The notes below the pieces were generated by a model that worked only from the letters and a program-made list of their open reading frames with translations, was not told the origin of the DNA and searched no databases. Both the position numbers and the translations under genes were made by a program. From JADLHS01 sp020848635 (GTDB lineage Bacteria; Verrucomicrobiota; Verrucomicrobiia; Limisphaerales; JADLHS01), in NCBI GenBank assembly GCA_037044975.1, contig JBAOIL010000038.1:493005-557004 (forward strand): a stretch of DNA of 64,000 nt. Reading direction: 5' to 3'. Positions 29,307-37,795 of this stretch are shown here, piece by piece; the first letter of the stretch is position 1, and the number at the start of each line of letters is the position of its first letter.

Positions 29307-30680
29307 ATGACCATACCAAAAACCCTACGAATCCTGCTCGGTGCGGGCGTGCTCTGCGGAGCTGCTTTGGCTGTGCAGGCTCAGAACAATGTGACGTACC
29401 GAGTGGACATGACCGAGCAAATCGCACTGGGCAACTTCATCCCCAGTTCAGGAGTAGATACCATCCGTGTTACCGGAGCGAACTTCGGCTGGGGCGACGG
29501 TACAGACCTGACCAACAATCCTGCGCTGTCGGGGGATGCAACCAACATTTATTCTGTGGTCGTTTCCACGGCCGGTTCGCCGGGTTCGCTGGGGGGTGAA
29601 TTCAAGTTCCGTTTGAATGGTGGCTGGGAAGACACCGCGAACGGAAATAACCGAAATTTCACGATCGTCGGTGGAGATCAGGTGCTCCCGATCTATTACT
29701 ATAATGACCGCCCGACGGGCGTGATGACCAACGCCAACATTACGTTTAAAGTGGACATGACCCCCCAGGTCCTAACCGGCGGCTTCACCAATGGAGTCAG
29801 TTCGGTCGCCATCGCTGGTAACATAAATGGCTGGAGCCAAGGCCCAATGACCAACGACCCGGCTCTCTCCGGAAGCGCGAGCAACGTGTATTCGACGACG
29901 ATTTCCACATCCGACTCGGTTGGCAACTGGTCTCGATTTAAGTTCCGGGCCGACAATGGCTGGGAATCGCCCTCGATCACCGGCGTCGGAAATAACAAGG
30001 ACCGCCAATTCTTCATTGTTGGTGGCGATCAGGTTCTCCCTTTGGTCACCTACAACGACGCCTCGCTCTGCGATCTTTTGCTCCAACCTACCACGACTAC
30101 CTTCGTGCTACAGTTGACCAACGGCACCCCGGACAATGCTGGCATCCCCTTTGACAAGACCAACGACACGGTTTGGATCAACGGTCCTATGATCAACCCT
30201 GCTTGGGCGCCTTGGAATACGACAGACTGTGTTCAGATGACCAACAATCCGCCCGGCAGCGACTTTTACGAGCAGACTTTTGTTATTGCCGCCGGAGGCT
30301 CGCGGGCAGTGACCTTCAAGTTCGGTCTCGACGGCACCGGGCATGGCAACCTCGACAATGAGGCGCCGAAGTTTTCGGATCATATTCAATATATCCGCAA
30401 CTTCAGTTCAACCTACACTTTGCCAGTGGCTCAGTTCGGTACCAACTTTGTCTCGACCCGGGTGGAGCCGACCTTCGGCAATTTGGAGGCCGGCACCCCG
30501 TCCGGCGGCACGGTGCCCATCACTTGGTTGGGTGCCCCATGCGTGACGTTGCAGACCCGGACCAGTCTCACCGCAGGTTCATGGACCGACCTTCCGGCGA
30601 CGGACGCCAAGGGTTCGACCAATTATCCGAATACGGGCGGCGTGCAAATGTTCCGTTTGCAAAAGCGGCCGCTCCCATGA
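29307..30680 (+). CDS. secreted protein with tandem carbohydrate-binding-like modules
   Basis: 457 residues from the ATG at 29307, which begins a signal peptide (TLRILLGAGVLCGAALAVQA-Q). Two related ~115-residue modules follow: NVTYRVDMTEQIALGNF to VLPIYYYND, and ITFKVDMTPQVLTGGF to VLPLVTYND. Each ends with FKFR, GWE and FxIVGGDQVLP. A third divergent copy starts TTTFVLQLTNGTPDNAGIPF. The fold hints resemble starch-binding CBM20/48-type modules (unverified). The C-terminal ~60 residues resemble other secreted proteins here. Upstream of a pseudopilin and an amylase, so a role in starch capture is plausible but inferred. Confidence 0.75.
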   Translation: MTIPKTLRILLGAGVLCGAALAVQAQNNVTYRVDMTEQIALGNFIPSSGVDTIRVTGANFGWGDGTDLTNNPALSGDATNIYSVVVSTAGSPGSLGGEFKFRLNGGWEDTANGNNRNFTIVGGDQVLPIYYYNDRPTGVMTNANITFKVDMTPQVLTGGFTNGVSSVAIAGNINGWSQGPMTNDPALSGSASNVYSTTISTSDSVGNWSRFKFRADNGWESPSITGVGNNKDRQFFIVGGDQVLPLVTYNDASLCDLLLQPTTTTFVLQLTNGTPDNAGIPFDKTNDTVWINGPMINPAWAPWNTTDCVQMTNNPPGSDFYEQTFVIAAGGSRAVTFKFGLDGTGHGNLDNEAPKFSDHIQYIRNFSSTYTLPVAQFGTNFVSTRVEPTFGNLEAGTPSGGTVPITWLGAPCVTLQTRTSLTAGSWTDLPATDAKGSTNYPNTGGVQMFRLQKRPLP

Positions 30681-30695
30681 CCTAAAGTGACAAAC

Positions 30696-30725
30696 GCCCA
30701 CCCCGACCTGCACTTCGGGGTGGGC
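30696..30725 (+). terminator. strong hairpin between the carbohydrate-binding gene and the pseudopilin gene
   Basis: A perfect 11-bp stem (GCCCACCCCGA / TCGGGGTGGGC) with an 8-base loop, 15 bp after the stop codon. Followed by CAAAACTG rather than a T-run, so it is either an imperfect terminator or a transcript-stabilising hairpin. Confidence 0.6.
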
Positions 30726-30762
30726 AAAACTGACCAACCCCATCCCGACTCACCAACCCGAT

Positions 30763-31614
30763 ATGAGAAAATCAAGGTCCGGCTTCACGCTGATTGAACT
30801 GCTGGTCGTCATCGCCATTATTGCCATTTTGGCGGCGATGCTGCTCCCGGCGTTAAGCAAGGCCAAAACTAAGGCGCAAGGGATCTTGTGCATGAACAAC
30901 ACCAAGCAGGTGATGCTCGCGTGGCAGATGTACACCGGGGACAACAACGAGCGCATCGTCATGAGTTATCATGGCGGCGACGCCCAAGGGGGATCGATCG
31001 CCTCGAATCCCAATGCGGCGCCGTGGGTGGTAGGATGGCTGGATTGGACCACTTCGGGCGACAACACGAACGTTCTTTTCCTGACCGAAGACAAATACGC
31101 GCGCTTGGGCCGGTATGTCGGCAAGAGCAAGAACATCTTCAAGTGTCCGGCCGATAAGTACGTGAGCGCGGTGCAGCGGAGCCGCGGTTGGGCGGAACGC
31201 GTCCGGAGCATCTCCGGCAATATTGGCATCGGCGACGGCAATGCGGAAAGCGGGCCTTGGGATTCGCTCTACAAGCACATCAAGAAGACGACTGACTTTA
31301 TTTATCCCGGCCCGGCGGAAACGTGGGTGTTTATGGATGAGCATCCATGCAGCATCAATGACGCAGGCTTTTTCAACCCGAGTGTCAGCGCGTGGATTGA
31401 TCAGCCAGCCAGCTACCATAATGGTGCGGCGGGGGTTTCGTTTGCCGATGGCCATTCTGAAACGCACAAGTGGGTTGCCTCGCTCAGCACGCCTGCCGCC
31501 GCGAGAGTGGACACTACCTTTAACGGCACTACAGCCACCACGGTTGTTCGCGGAGACAAAGACATCAGTTGGTTGAGTTATCGCGGCGGGCGCATTAAGA
31601 GTCAGTCCTATTAA
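30763..31614 (+). CDS. pseudopilin-like protein (prepilin N-terminal methylation domain)
   Basis: 283 residues, intact. MRKSRSGFTLIELLVVIAII has a very short basic leader before the Gly/Phe cleavage site, then ILAAMLLPALSKAKTKAQG. The globular part holds WQMYTGDNNER and ends with FADGHSETHKWVA. Such proteins are very abundant in Verrucomicrobia and Planctomycetes and use the type II secretion/type IV pilus prepilin peptidase; individual roles are unknown. It lies between two secreted carbohydrate-related genes. Paralogue of the frameshifted gene at 6704. Confidence 0.93.
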   Translation: MRKSRSGFTLIELLVVIAIIAILAAMLLPALSKAKTKAQGILCMNNTKQVMLAWQMYTGDNNERIVMSYHGGDAQGGSIASNPNAAPWVVGWLDWTTSGDNTNVLFLTEDKYARLGRYVGKSKNIFKCPADKYVSAVQRSRGWAERVRSISGNIGIGDGNAESGPWDSLYKHIKKTTDFIYPGPAETWVFMDEHPCSINDAGFFNPSVSAWIDQPASYHNGAAGVSFADGHSETHKWVASLSTPAAARVDTTFNGTTATTVVRGDKDISWLSYRGGRIKSQSY

Positions 31615-31815
31615 GCGCGCAATCAGCCTAAACCGGGCTTGCGGAAATCATGGCAATGGTCGCGGTGTGCGTGGGGTGGAACCGGTGGCTTGCTCAAGAA
31701 CGCAAGCACCACCTTTCCAAAATGCGAATCAGCTAAACCAGGGTTAATGGTAATCGCCTCAACCAATTTCCGGCGATTCGATTCATAAGCCGGGCGGTCA
31801 GTGCCCAAGCCATTC

Positions 31816-33717
31816 ATGCCATTTCCCGGTGCTTCCCTTGCGTTGATCGCTCTGTTTGCGTTTCACGCGGCGCGGGTATTCGCGGCGGCGCCTCAAGTCG
31901 CCCGCATCGAACCGCCGAACTGGTGGCCCAACCATTCGCTCAATCCGATTCGGTTGCTTCTCTCCGGCGCGAACCTCACCTGCGCCCGCGTTGAGTCGCC
32001 CGCCGGGTTTGGCGTGGCGAATTTACATACCAGCGAAAATGGCAACTACCTGTTCCTTGACCTGAACATTCCCACGAACGCCCCCGCCGGGCCCATCCCG
32101 CTTCGCATCGTCACGCCCGACGGGGCAACGACGACGCCTTTTCCCCTGCTCACTCCTTTGCCACGCGCGGATCACTTTGGCGGTTTCTCGCCGGACGACG
32201 TGATTTACCTGCTGATGCCTGATCGGTTCGCCAATGGCGACCGGACCAATGACGATCCGCCTTTGTCGCGGGGTTTGCTCGATCGATCGAAGCCGCGCCA
32301 TTATCACGGCGGCGATCTGGCGGGCGTTCGTGCTCACTTGCCCTACCTCCGCGAACTCGGGGTCACCGCGCTCTGGACAACCCCGTGGTACGACAACGTC
32401 AACCAACTCAACCAGCTTGAGAAATACACCGCCGACAATTGCCGCGCCGCCGCGGGGGAGCCGTCCACCGATTATCATGGTTATGGCGCCGTGGATTTCT
32501 ACGGGGTGGAAGAACATTTTGGCGATCTGGCGCAACTGTGCGGGTTGGTGAACGACGCCCATGCCGCCGGCCTCAAGGTGATCCATGACCAGGTGGCCAA
32601 TCACACCGGGCCCTATCATCCATGGGTGGCCAATGCGCCTACGCCGACCTGGTTCAATGGTACGACTGCCAACCACCTCGATAATTCGTGGCAAACTTGG
32701 ACCATTGCGGCCACCAACCCGCCCGCCGATAAACTCCGTTCCACCTTGGACGGCTGGTTCATCAACCTGCTCCCCGACCTGAATCAGGACGACCCGGAGA
32801 CGGCCGCATATCTGATGCAAAATTCCCTCTGGTGGATCGGCCGAACCGGTCTCGATGCCGTGCGGCAGGACACGCTGCCCTACGTGCCCCGCACCTACTG
32901 GTCGCGCTGGACGGCGGCGCTCAAGCGGGAGTATCCCCAACTCACGGTTTTGGGCGAGATGTGGGATGGCAACCCGCAACTCGTCGCGTTCTTCCAGGGC
33001 GGCGGTGGGCGCTTCGACGGGGTGGATTCCGGGGTCACAACCCTGTTCGATTTTCCGCTCCATTACGCCGTGCGTGACGTGTTCGCCAAGGGGCAGCCCA
33101 TGACGCGGCTCGCCCAAACGCTGGCGGCGGACACCAACTACGTGAATCCCCGCGTGCTCGTCACCTTTCTCGGCCTGCACGACACGGCGCGCTTCATGAG
33201 CGAACCCGGGGCGACGACCGACGGGCTGAAGAACGCCTTCACATTTCTCCTCACCACGCGCGGCACGCCGCTGATCTATTACGGTGACGAAATTGCCATG
33301 CGGGGCGGTCGCGACCCGGACAACCGCCGTGATTTTCCGGGCGGTTGGCCGGAGGATGCGCGCAATGCCTTTGAAAAAGCCGGCCGCACGCCGGAGGAAG
33401 AAGCCGTCCATGCCCACGTCAAAAAACTTCTGCAACTCCGCCAGCTGTTTACGCCCTTGCGCCGCGGGGAACTCGTGGAACTCGCCGCTGACGTAAACCG
33501 CTATGTTTTTGCCCGTGTTACCCCGCAGGCTTCGGTCATCATGGCGTTCAACAACTCCGTCCAGCCGTTGACCTTCGAACTGCCGCTCGCGAACGTGCAT
33601 CTTGCGACGGCAACGTCGCTGACCGACCGGTTGGGGAATCTTGGCACGGTCCTGGTGTTTGAGGGAAAGGTCAAACTCACCCTCCCCGCCCACAGTGCCG
33701 CAGTGTTGACCCCGTAG
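31816..33717 (+). CDS. secreted GH13 alpha-amylase / neopullulanase-like enzyme
   Basis: 633 residues from the ATG at 31816 (a GTG at 31801 would add five), giving signal peptide MPFPGASLALIALFAFHAAR, cut near FAAA. An N-terminal Ig-like region (~30-120) precedes the (beta/alpha)8 domain with GH13 regions: VIHDQVANHTG, GLDAVRQDT (nucleophile Asp), LGEMW (acid/base Glu), and FLGLHDTARF (third Asp). The C-terminal beta domain starts near RGELVEL. It should hydrolyse alpha-1,4-glucans outside the cytoplasm, of the cyclomaltodextrinase/neopullulanase kind. It follows a possible starch-binding protein, suggesting a starch locus. Confidence 0.94.
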   Translation: MPFPGASLALIALFAFHAARVFAAAPQVARIEPPNWWPNHSLNPIRLLLSGANLTCARVESPAGFGVANLHTSENGNYLFLDLNIPTNAPAGPIPLRIVTPDGATTTPFPLLTPLPRADHFGGFSPDDVIYLLMPDRFANGDRTNDDPPLSRGLLDRSKPRHYHGGDLAGVRAHLPYLRELGVTALWTTPWYDNVNQLNQLEKYTADNCRAAAGEPSTDYHGYGAVDFYGVEEHFGDLAQLCGLVNDAHAAGLKVIHDQVANHTGPYHPWVANAPTPTWFNGTTANHLDNSWQTWTIAATNPPADKLRSTLDGWFINLLPDLNQDDPETAAYLMQNSLWWIGRTGLDAVRQDTLPYVPRTYWSRWTAALKREYPQLTVLGEMWDGNPQLVAFFQGGGGRFDGVDSGVTTLFDFPLHYAVRDVFAKGQPMTRLAQTLAADTNYVNPRVLVTFLGLHDTARFMSEPGATTDGLKNAFTFLLTTRGTPLIYYGDEIAMRGGRDPDNRRDFPGGWPEDARNAFEKAGRTPEEEAVHAHVKKLLQLRQLFTPLRRGELVELAADVNRYVFARVTPQASVIMAFNNSVQPLTFELPLANVHLATATSLTDRLGNLGTVLVFEGKVKLTLPAHSAAVLTP

Positions 33718-33740
33718 CTCCAGTCAAAAACTTGCGTCGT

Positions 33741-34112
33741 TCAAAGCCAGCGGAGCGCGCAGTAGTTGCAAATCAGATGGAGGGTATTGTCGCAGACAAT
33801 CATAAGCCAGGTGGCCAGCCACACGGGCACGCTCTTGTGGTAGCCGGTTTCGGAACATTCCGCCCAAGGCGAATAACCGGGTGAAATCCAGTTCTTCGCC
33901 CACACCAGATAGCGAACCAGTTGGAGGCGATCGATGACGAAATGCGACAGAAAAATCACTCCCACGGCCAAGGTGGATCCGATCAGGAAGAAAGGAACGC
34001 TGTAAACCGCCGCATGACAGAAGGCGGGCCATGAGCGCCGGGTTTTGTTCCGGGCCATCCAGTCACTCTGCGTAATGTAGTCGCCGAGGAGATGCAGAAT
34101 CAGTTGTTCCAT
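33741..34112 (-). CDS. DUF3307-type membrane protein
   Basis: 123 residues with about three to four helices. The start MEQLILHLLGDYITQSDWMA and the HFVIDRLQLVRYLVW segment are typical of DUF3307 proteins, whose function is not established. It is the last gene of the minus-strand run that begins at the porin-like gene, 18 bp after the NHL protein. Confidence 0.85.
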   Translation of the reverse strand: MEQLILHLLGDYITQSDWMARNKTRRSWPAFCHAAVYSVPFFLIGSTLAVGVIFLSHFVIDRLQLVRYLVWAKNWISPGYSPWAECSETGYHKSVPVWLATWLMIVCDNTLHLICNYCALRWL

Positions 34113-34130
34113 AGGTTCAATTCCGGATAA

Positions 34131-35414
34131 TCATGGCGCCAAAACCACGCGGTAAATGCGCTGGGGTGTCTGGCTGGCGGCGGCGTCCTGCTTGGTGGTC
34201 GTCAAGTTGGTCGCCCGCATAGACCCTCCCAAGTTCGTCCAGCCAGCAGCATCTAACGCGTCTTTATACTGCACCTGATAGTTGCGACCGATCGCGCAAT
34301 CCCATGCAAGGGTGGCGCTGCCGTTGGCTTCGTTTTTCTGCAGGGTGAGGGTAAAGGGCGCTACTACCGTGCGCAGCAATTCATTGTAGGCATCTGCCAC
34401 TACCAGCGAGCCGTCTGGAGCGACGGCCACCCCATAGGGATTAAACAATCGCGCCGCCCCGTTGACCCCGTCCGTTGGCCCGTTGACTCCCGCCCGACCG
34501 GTGATGGTGCTGACGTTTCCATCCGTTGAAATCTTGCGGATGACGTGGTTGCCCGAGTCCGCAACAAACAAATCGTTCCGCCGGTCCATGGCCAACTCAG
34601 CCGGTTTGCAGAATTTCGCTGTCGTCACTTTGCCGTCCACCCAACCATCCACCCCAGGCAATCCCGCCCAGGTGCTCACCATTCCGTCCGGAGTAATTTT
34701 CCGGATGGTGTGATTGAACGAATCACTCACGAACAGGTTGCCTTGGTCGTCCAAAACCACGCCCACCGGGCCGTTGAACCGCGCCGCCGGGCCAACCCCA
34801 TCGTCGCTGCCCCAGTTATCCGGGCTGCCCGCCAAAGTCGTTACCAGCCCCCCGGAAGAAATTTTGCGGATCAATTGATTGCCGCTGTCCGCCACGTAAA
34901 GCGTGCCGTTGGCGCCAACGGTAATCCCCAAGGGCGAATTAAACCGGACCGCCGCGCCAGTGCCATTTGTAAAACCACTCTGTCCCGGTGTGCCTGCGAT
35001 CGTGGTCACGGTGCCTGTGAGGCTGATTTTGCGGATGGTGTGATTGCCGGTATCCGAAACATAGAAATCGCCATTCGGGGCGATGGCAATTCCGCTGGGC
35101 GTATCGAACTGCGCCTGGACGCCGCTGCCATTATTGCTTCCGCGCGTTCCCGCCTGGCCGGCCAGAGTGCTGACGATGCCATTGGTGCCAACGCTGCGGA
35201 TGACATGATTCTGACTGTCGGCGATATAGAGGTTGCCCACGGCATCAGCGACAAGGGCGGCAGGATCATTGAAGGCCGCCTTGGTCGCCGGGCCATTGGT
35301 GAAGCCGTTGACCAAAACCTGACCAGCCAACGTCGTGACGCAGTCTTGTGCATACACGGTTGCGGAGGGCGAAAACAGCGCAAACAACATGATTCCGAAA
35401 ATACGGCTTTTCAC
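34131..35414 (-). CDS. secreted NHL-repeat beta-propeller
   Basis: 427 residues. Signal peptide MKSRIFGIMLFALFSPSATVYA. Six NHL blades of ~55 residues follow, each with the pattern F-x-x-P-x-G-(I/V)-A-(V/I), NLYIADSQNHVIRS or YVSDTGNHTIRKI, and VTTLAG. The last ~70 residues (TLQKNEANGSATLAWD) are a separate C-terminal beta region. The start is GTG at 35414; the upstream cytochrome gene's TGA overlaps it (GTGA), so the two are translationally coupled. NHL propellers bind proteins or ligands; here it probably accompanies the cytochrome/porin complex (inference). Confidence 0.9.
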   Translation of the reverse strand: MKSRIFGIMLFALFSPSATVYAQDCVTTLAGQVLVNGFTNGPATKAAFNDPAALVADAVGNLYIADSQNHVIRSVGTNGIVSTLAGQAGTRGSNNGSGVQAQFDTPSGIAIAPNGDFYVSDTGNHTIRKISLTGTVTTIAGTPGQSGFTNGTGAAVRFNSPLGITVGANGTLYVADSGNQLIRKISSGGLVTTLAGSPDNWGSDDGVGPAARFNGPVGVVLDDQGNLFVSDSFNHTIRKITPDGMVSTWAGLPGVDGWVDGKVTTAKFCKPAELAMDRRNDLFVADSGNHVIRKISTDGNVSTITGRAGVNGPTDGVNGAARLFNPYGVAVAPDGSLVVADAYNELLRTVVAPFTLTLQKNEANGSATLAWDCAIGRNYQVQYKDALDAAGWTNLGGSMRATNLTTTKQDAAASQTPQRIYRVVLAP

Positions 35415-37795
35415 TGGCCCCTCCGCAGCAACCGGTCGCGGCTGGCGCGCGAACCGGCGGGTTTTTCGGCTGGCGATTTGAATTCATTGGCGGGCGTCAG
35501 TTCAGTCCCTGCCTTGGTCTGCAATGTGCCATCCTTCCAGACAACATCCTCGACGGTGTAAACGGAATTGCTCCGCGTATAAAACGAGTGCATCTCCTCC
35601 AGGTTGAAAGGCCGCGACCCGCGCCGGCCAAAAACGACAGTTTGATTTCCGCTCTCGTCCACCACCCGGTCGCGATCCAGTCCGCGCGAAACGGCGACGG
35701 CTGGCGCCTTCGTAGGGTAGGTGGCGATCAACTTCGGTTTTGGTTGCGGGCTGAAGCCCATGTGGCCGGGCACGTTTTCCGGTGAAATCATTTGCAGCAC
35801 GCGCAGCCCGTTCCTGCCGTCAGCGACCAGGGCGAACATCGAGGCGTTGACTGACCCAATTTGCACGGCGCGCGTGTCCGTGAGCGCGCCCTCGGCATTA
35901 TACATTTGCTCCAGCCGCGGTTGCGTCGGGTTTTTGATGTTGATGAAGGCCAATCCTTCCGGGCCGTTGGCCACGTAGGCGTAGGTGCGGGCGAGATAGA
36001 AACGCTGCGCGTCTTTCAAGGGTACGAACGCGCCGGAAATCCACTCCGGTTTCGTCGGATTGGTGATGTCTACGACCTTGAACCCCTCATCATCGGTCAC
36101 GAAGGCGTAACGGAATTGCACGCTGACGGCGCGCGGATTCTTCAATCCGCTCGTCAACTCGCCCACGAGGGCGGGAGCTTCCAGCGCATCATTGCGCAAT
36201 CCGACGACGAACAAACCATTCTGGCCCACCACGTAAAGATTCGTCCCGGCCATGAAGCTGTGCCGCGCGCCGGTGAGTTTGCCCTCCGGGTTGAAGCGGA
36301 TGACTTTTTCCTTATCCAGGAAATTATTGCTCGGATCGCCGTCCACGAGCGTGCCGACCGTACACATGACCAGGCCTTCCTCACGGTCGGTGATAAACAC
36401 CCAGGCGTAGATGGGACTGACGGGCTGCTCCTCGTTTTCCGGCCGACGGGTGCGCAGCGGATCAATGCCCAGCGTGCTCGGCAGCGTGACGCTCGTGGCG
36501 TATTTGGTGCGGAGATAGGTGCGCTGGCCGAGCGGCGACACGGGTGCAGTGACGATGCGCTCGGAGAACCCCTTTTGATCAATGTTCGCCACGTCGAACA
36601 CTTCAAAGCCGTCTGCCCCGTTCGCCGTGTAGAGGTATTCACCGCGCAACGTCAGATCGAGAATCTCCTTCGCGTGATGATGGTGGGCCTCTTTCAACTC
36701 GGCTTGGTCTTCCTCAACGTGCTTTTTGAAATTGTCCGGGTAGGCCAGCTTGTGCAGGTGGCTGCCGAGCGCGGCCTGTGGTTCGTCCTGTTCCGTCCAC
36801 ACAACGGCGGCGAACCCACCCTTGCCTTCACCGACGTAGGCATAGCGTCCAAAGAAATTTACCGTGCCCGTGCCAAAACCGAGCATCTGGGCCATCCAGG
36901 CGTTGTTGTCGTTGGCCTTTGCCACATGGCAGTCCGTGCAAGTCTTCGTCGTGCCCTTGCCGCTGGTCGTGTGCGGGAAATGGGGATTGAACGCCTGACC
37001 GCTGTAGCCTTCCGCGCTGACGGTCTGCTGCTGCGAATAAATCCATTCGCGATTCGCGTTCTGCGAACCGACGATCACGGCGGACGAGGAGCGCAACACT
37101 GCGAGTCGGTTGCTCTTGACCGTGCTGTCAACGCCGAGTTGGAACACATCATCCCGCACGACCTGCGGATTGTAGGAAGTGAAATTGCGCGTGGTCACGC
37201 CTTCGAACTTGTTCAACGCGACCCGCTGGTTCGCCTTCATCGGCAGATGGCAGCCGAAGCAGGACGTGGCCCACGATGAGTGGCAGACCTGACAGGAGAT
37301 GTTGCTGTTATCGTGCGCCAAGCTGCGCTTGCAATCTGAATCCGGCACGTCGCCCCAGACAGCCCCGTCCCGCCGCAGCGTCTTGGCGTAAGCCGACTTC
37401 GCATTGTAGTGCGATGATTTGGGGTCAATCGTGTCGATTGTCTGCGGCACTTCCCAGCGCAGGTCGGGCGTCATCGTTGAGCGCTGAAATAGCTTGTTGC
37501 CCTCCCAATAGAACCGCGGCCCATGCGGTGTGTTGCTGGCGCGCAAATCAATCTGGCCGCCGTTGCCGGAAGTCACCAGCGTGGGCCGCGCGTTGACCGT
37601 GCCGTGGCAGTCAATACACTCGATGGTCGTGGCCGCGCGCGGTTCGCCGTAGAGCAGCCCGTTGCCATGCACGTCGGCCTGGAAGTGGCAATCCGCGCAC
37701 TGCATCCCTTTCGCGAGGTGCGCATCCTTGAGATGAACCGCCTTGGCAAACTTCATCGGGTCGTCGTGCGCGATTTTGTTATCCGTCCAGATCAA
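35411..37795 (-). CDS. multihaem cytochrome c with LVIVD repeats - C-terminal part of a frame-broken gene
   Basis: About 790 residues that continue the frame ending at 37779. Five CXXCH haem sites: CADCH, CIDCH, CQVCH, CFGCH and CTDCH, all in the first ~300 residues. From ~370 come LVIVD-type beta-propeller repeats (LRGEYLYTANGADGFEVFDV, AGTNLYVVGQNGLFVVGL, FRYAFVTDDEGFKVVDITNP, ARTYAYVANGPEGLAFINI). The break is one extra base at about 37779-37785: the coding strand GACGGATAACAAA gives a stop, while dropping one base reads through. The full protein would be ~1,297 residues with ten haems, secreted and probably at the outer membrane. Confidence 0.88.
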   Translation of the reverse strand: MIWTDNKIAHDDPMKFAKAVHLKDAHLAKGMQCADCHFQADVHGNGLLYGEPRAATTIECIDCHGTVNARPTLVTSGNGGQIDLRASNTPHGPRFYWEGNKLFQRSTMTPDLRWEVPQTIDTIDPKSSHYNAKSAYAKTLRRDGAVWGDVPDSDCKRSLAHDNSNISCQVCHSSWATSCFGCHLPMKANQRVALNKFEGVTTRNFTSYNPQVVRDDVFQLGVDSTVKSNRLAVLRSSSAVIVGSQNANREWIYSQQQTVSAEGYSGQAFNPHFPHTTSGKGTTKTCTDCHVAKANDNNAWMAQMLGFGTGTVNFFGRYAYVGEGKGGFAAVVWTEQDEPQAALGSHLHKLAYPDNFKKHVEEDQAELKEAHHHHAKEILDLTLRGEYLYTANGADGFEVFDVANIDQKGFSERIVTAPVSPLGQRTYLRTKYATSVTLPSTLGIDPLRTRRPENEEQPVSPIYAWVFITDREEGLVMCTVGTLVDGDPSNNFLDKEKVIRFNPEGKLTGARHSFMAGTNLYVVGQNGLFVVGLRNDALEAPALVGELTSGLKNPRAVSVQFRYAFVTDDEGFKVVDITNPTKPEWISGAFVPLKDAQRFYLARTYAYVANGPEGLAFINIKNPTQPRLEQMYNAEGALTDTRAVQIGSVNASMFALVADGRNGLRVLQMISPENVPGHMGFSPQPKPKLIATYPTKAPAVAVSRGLDRDRVVDESGNQTVVFGRRGSRPFNLEEMHSFYTRSNSVYTVEDVVWKDGTLQTKAGTELTPANEFKSPAEKPAGSRASRDRLLRRGQ

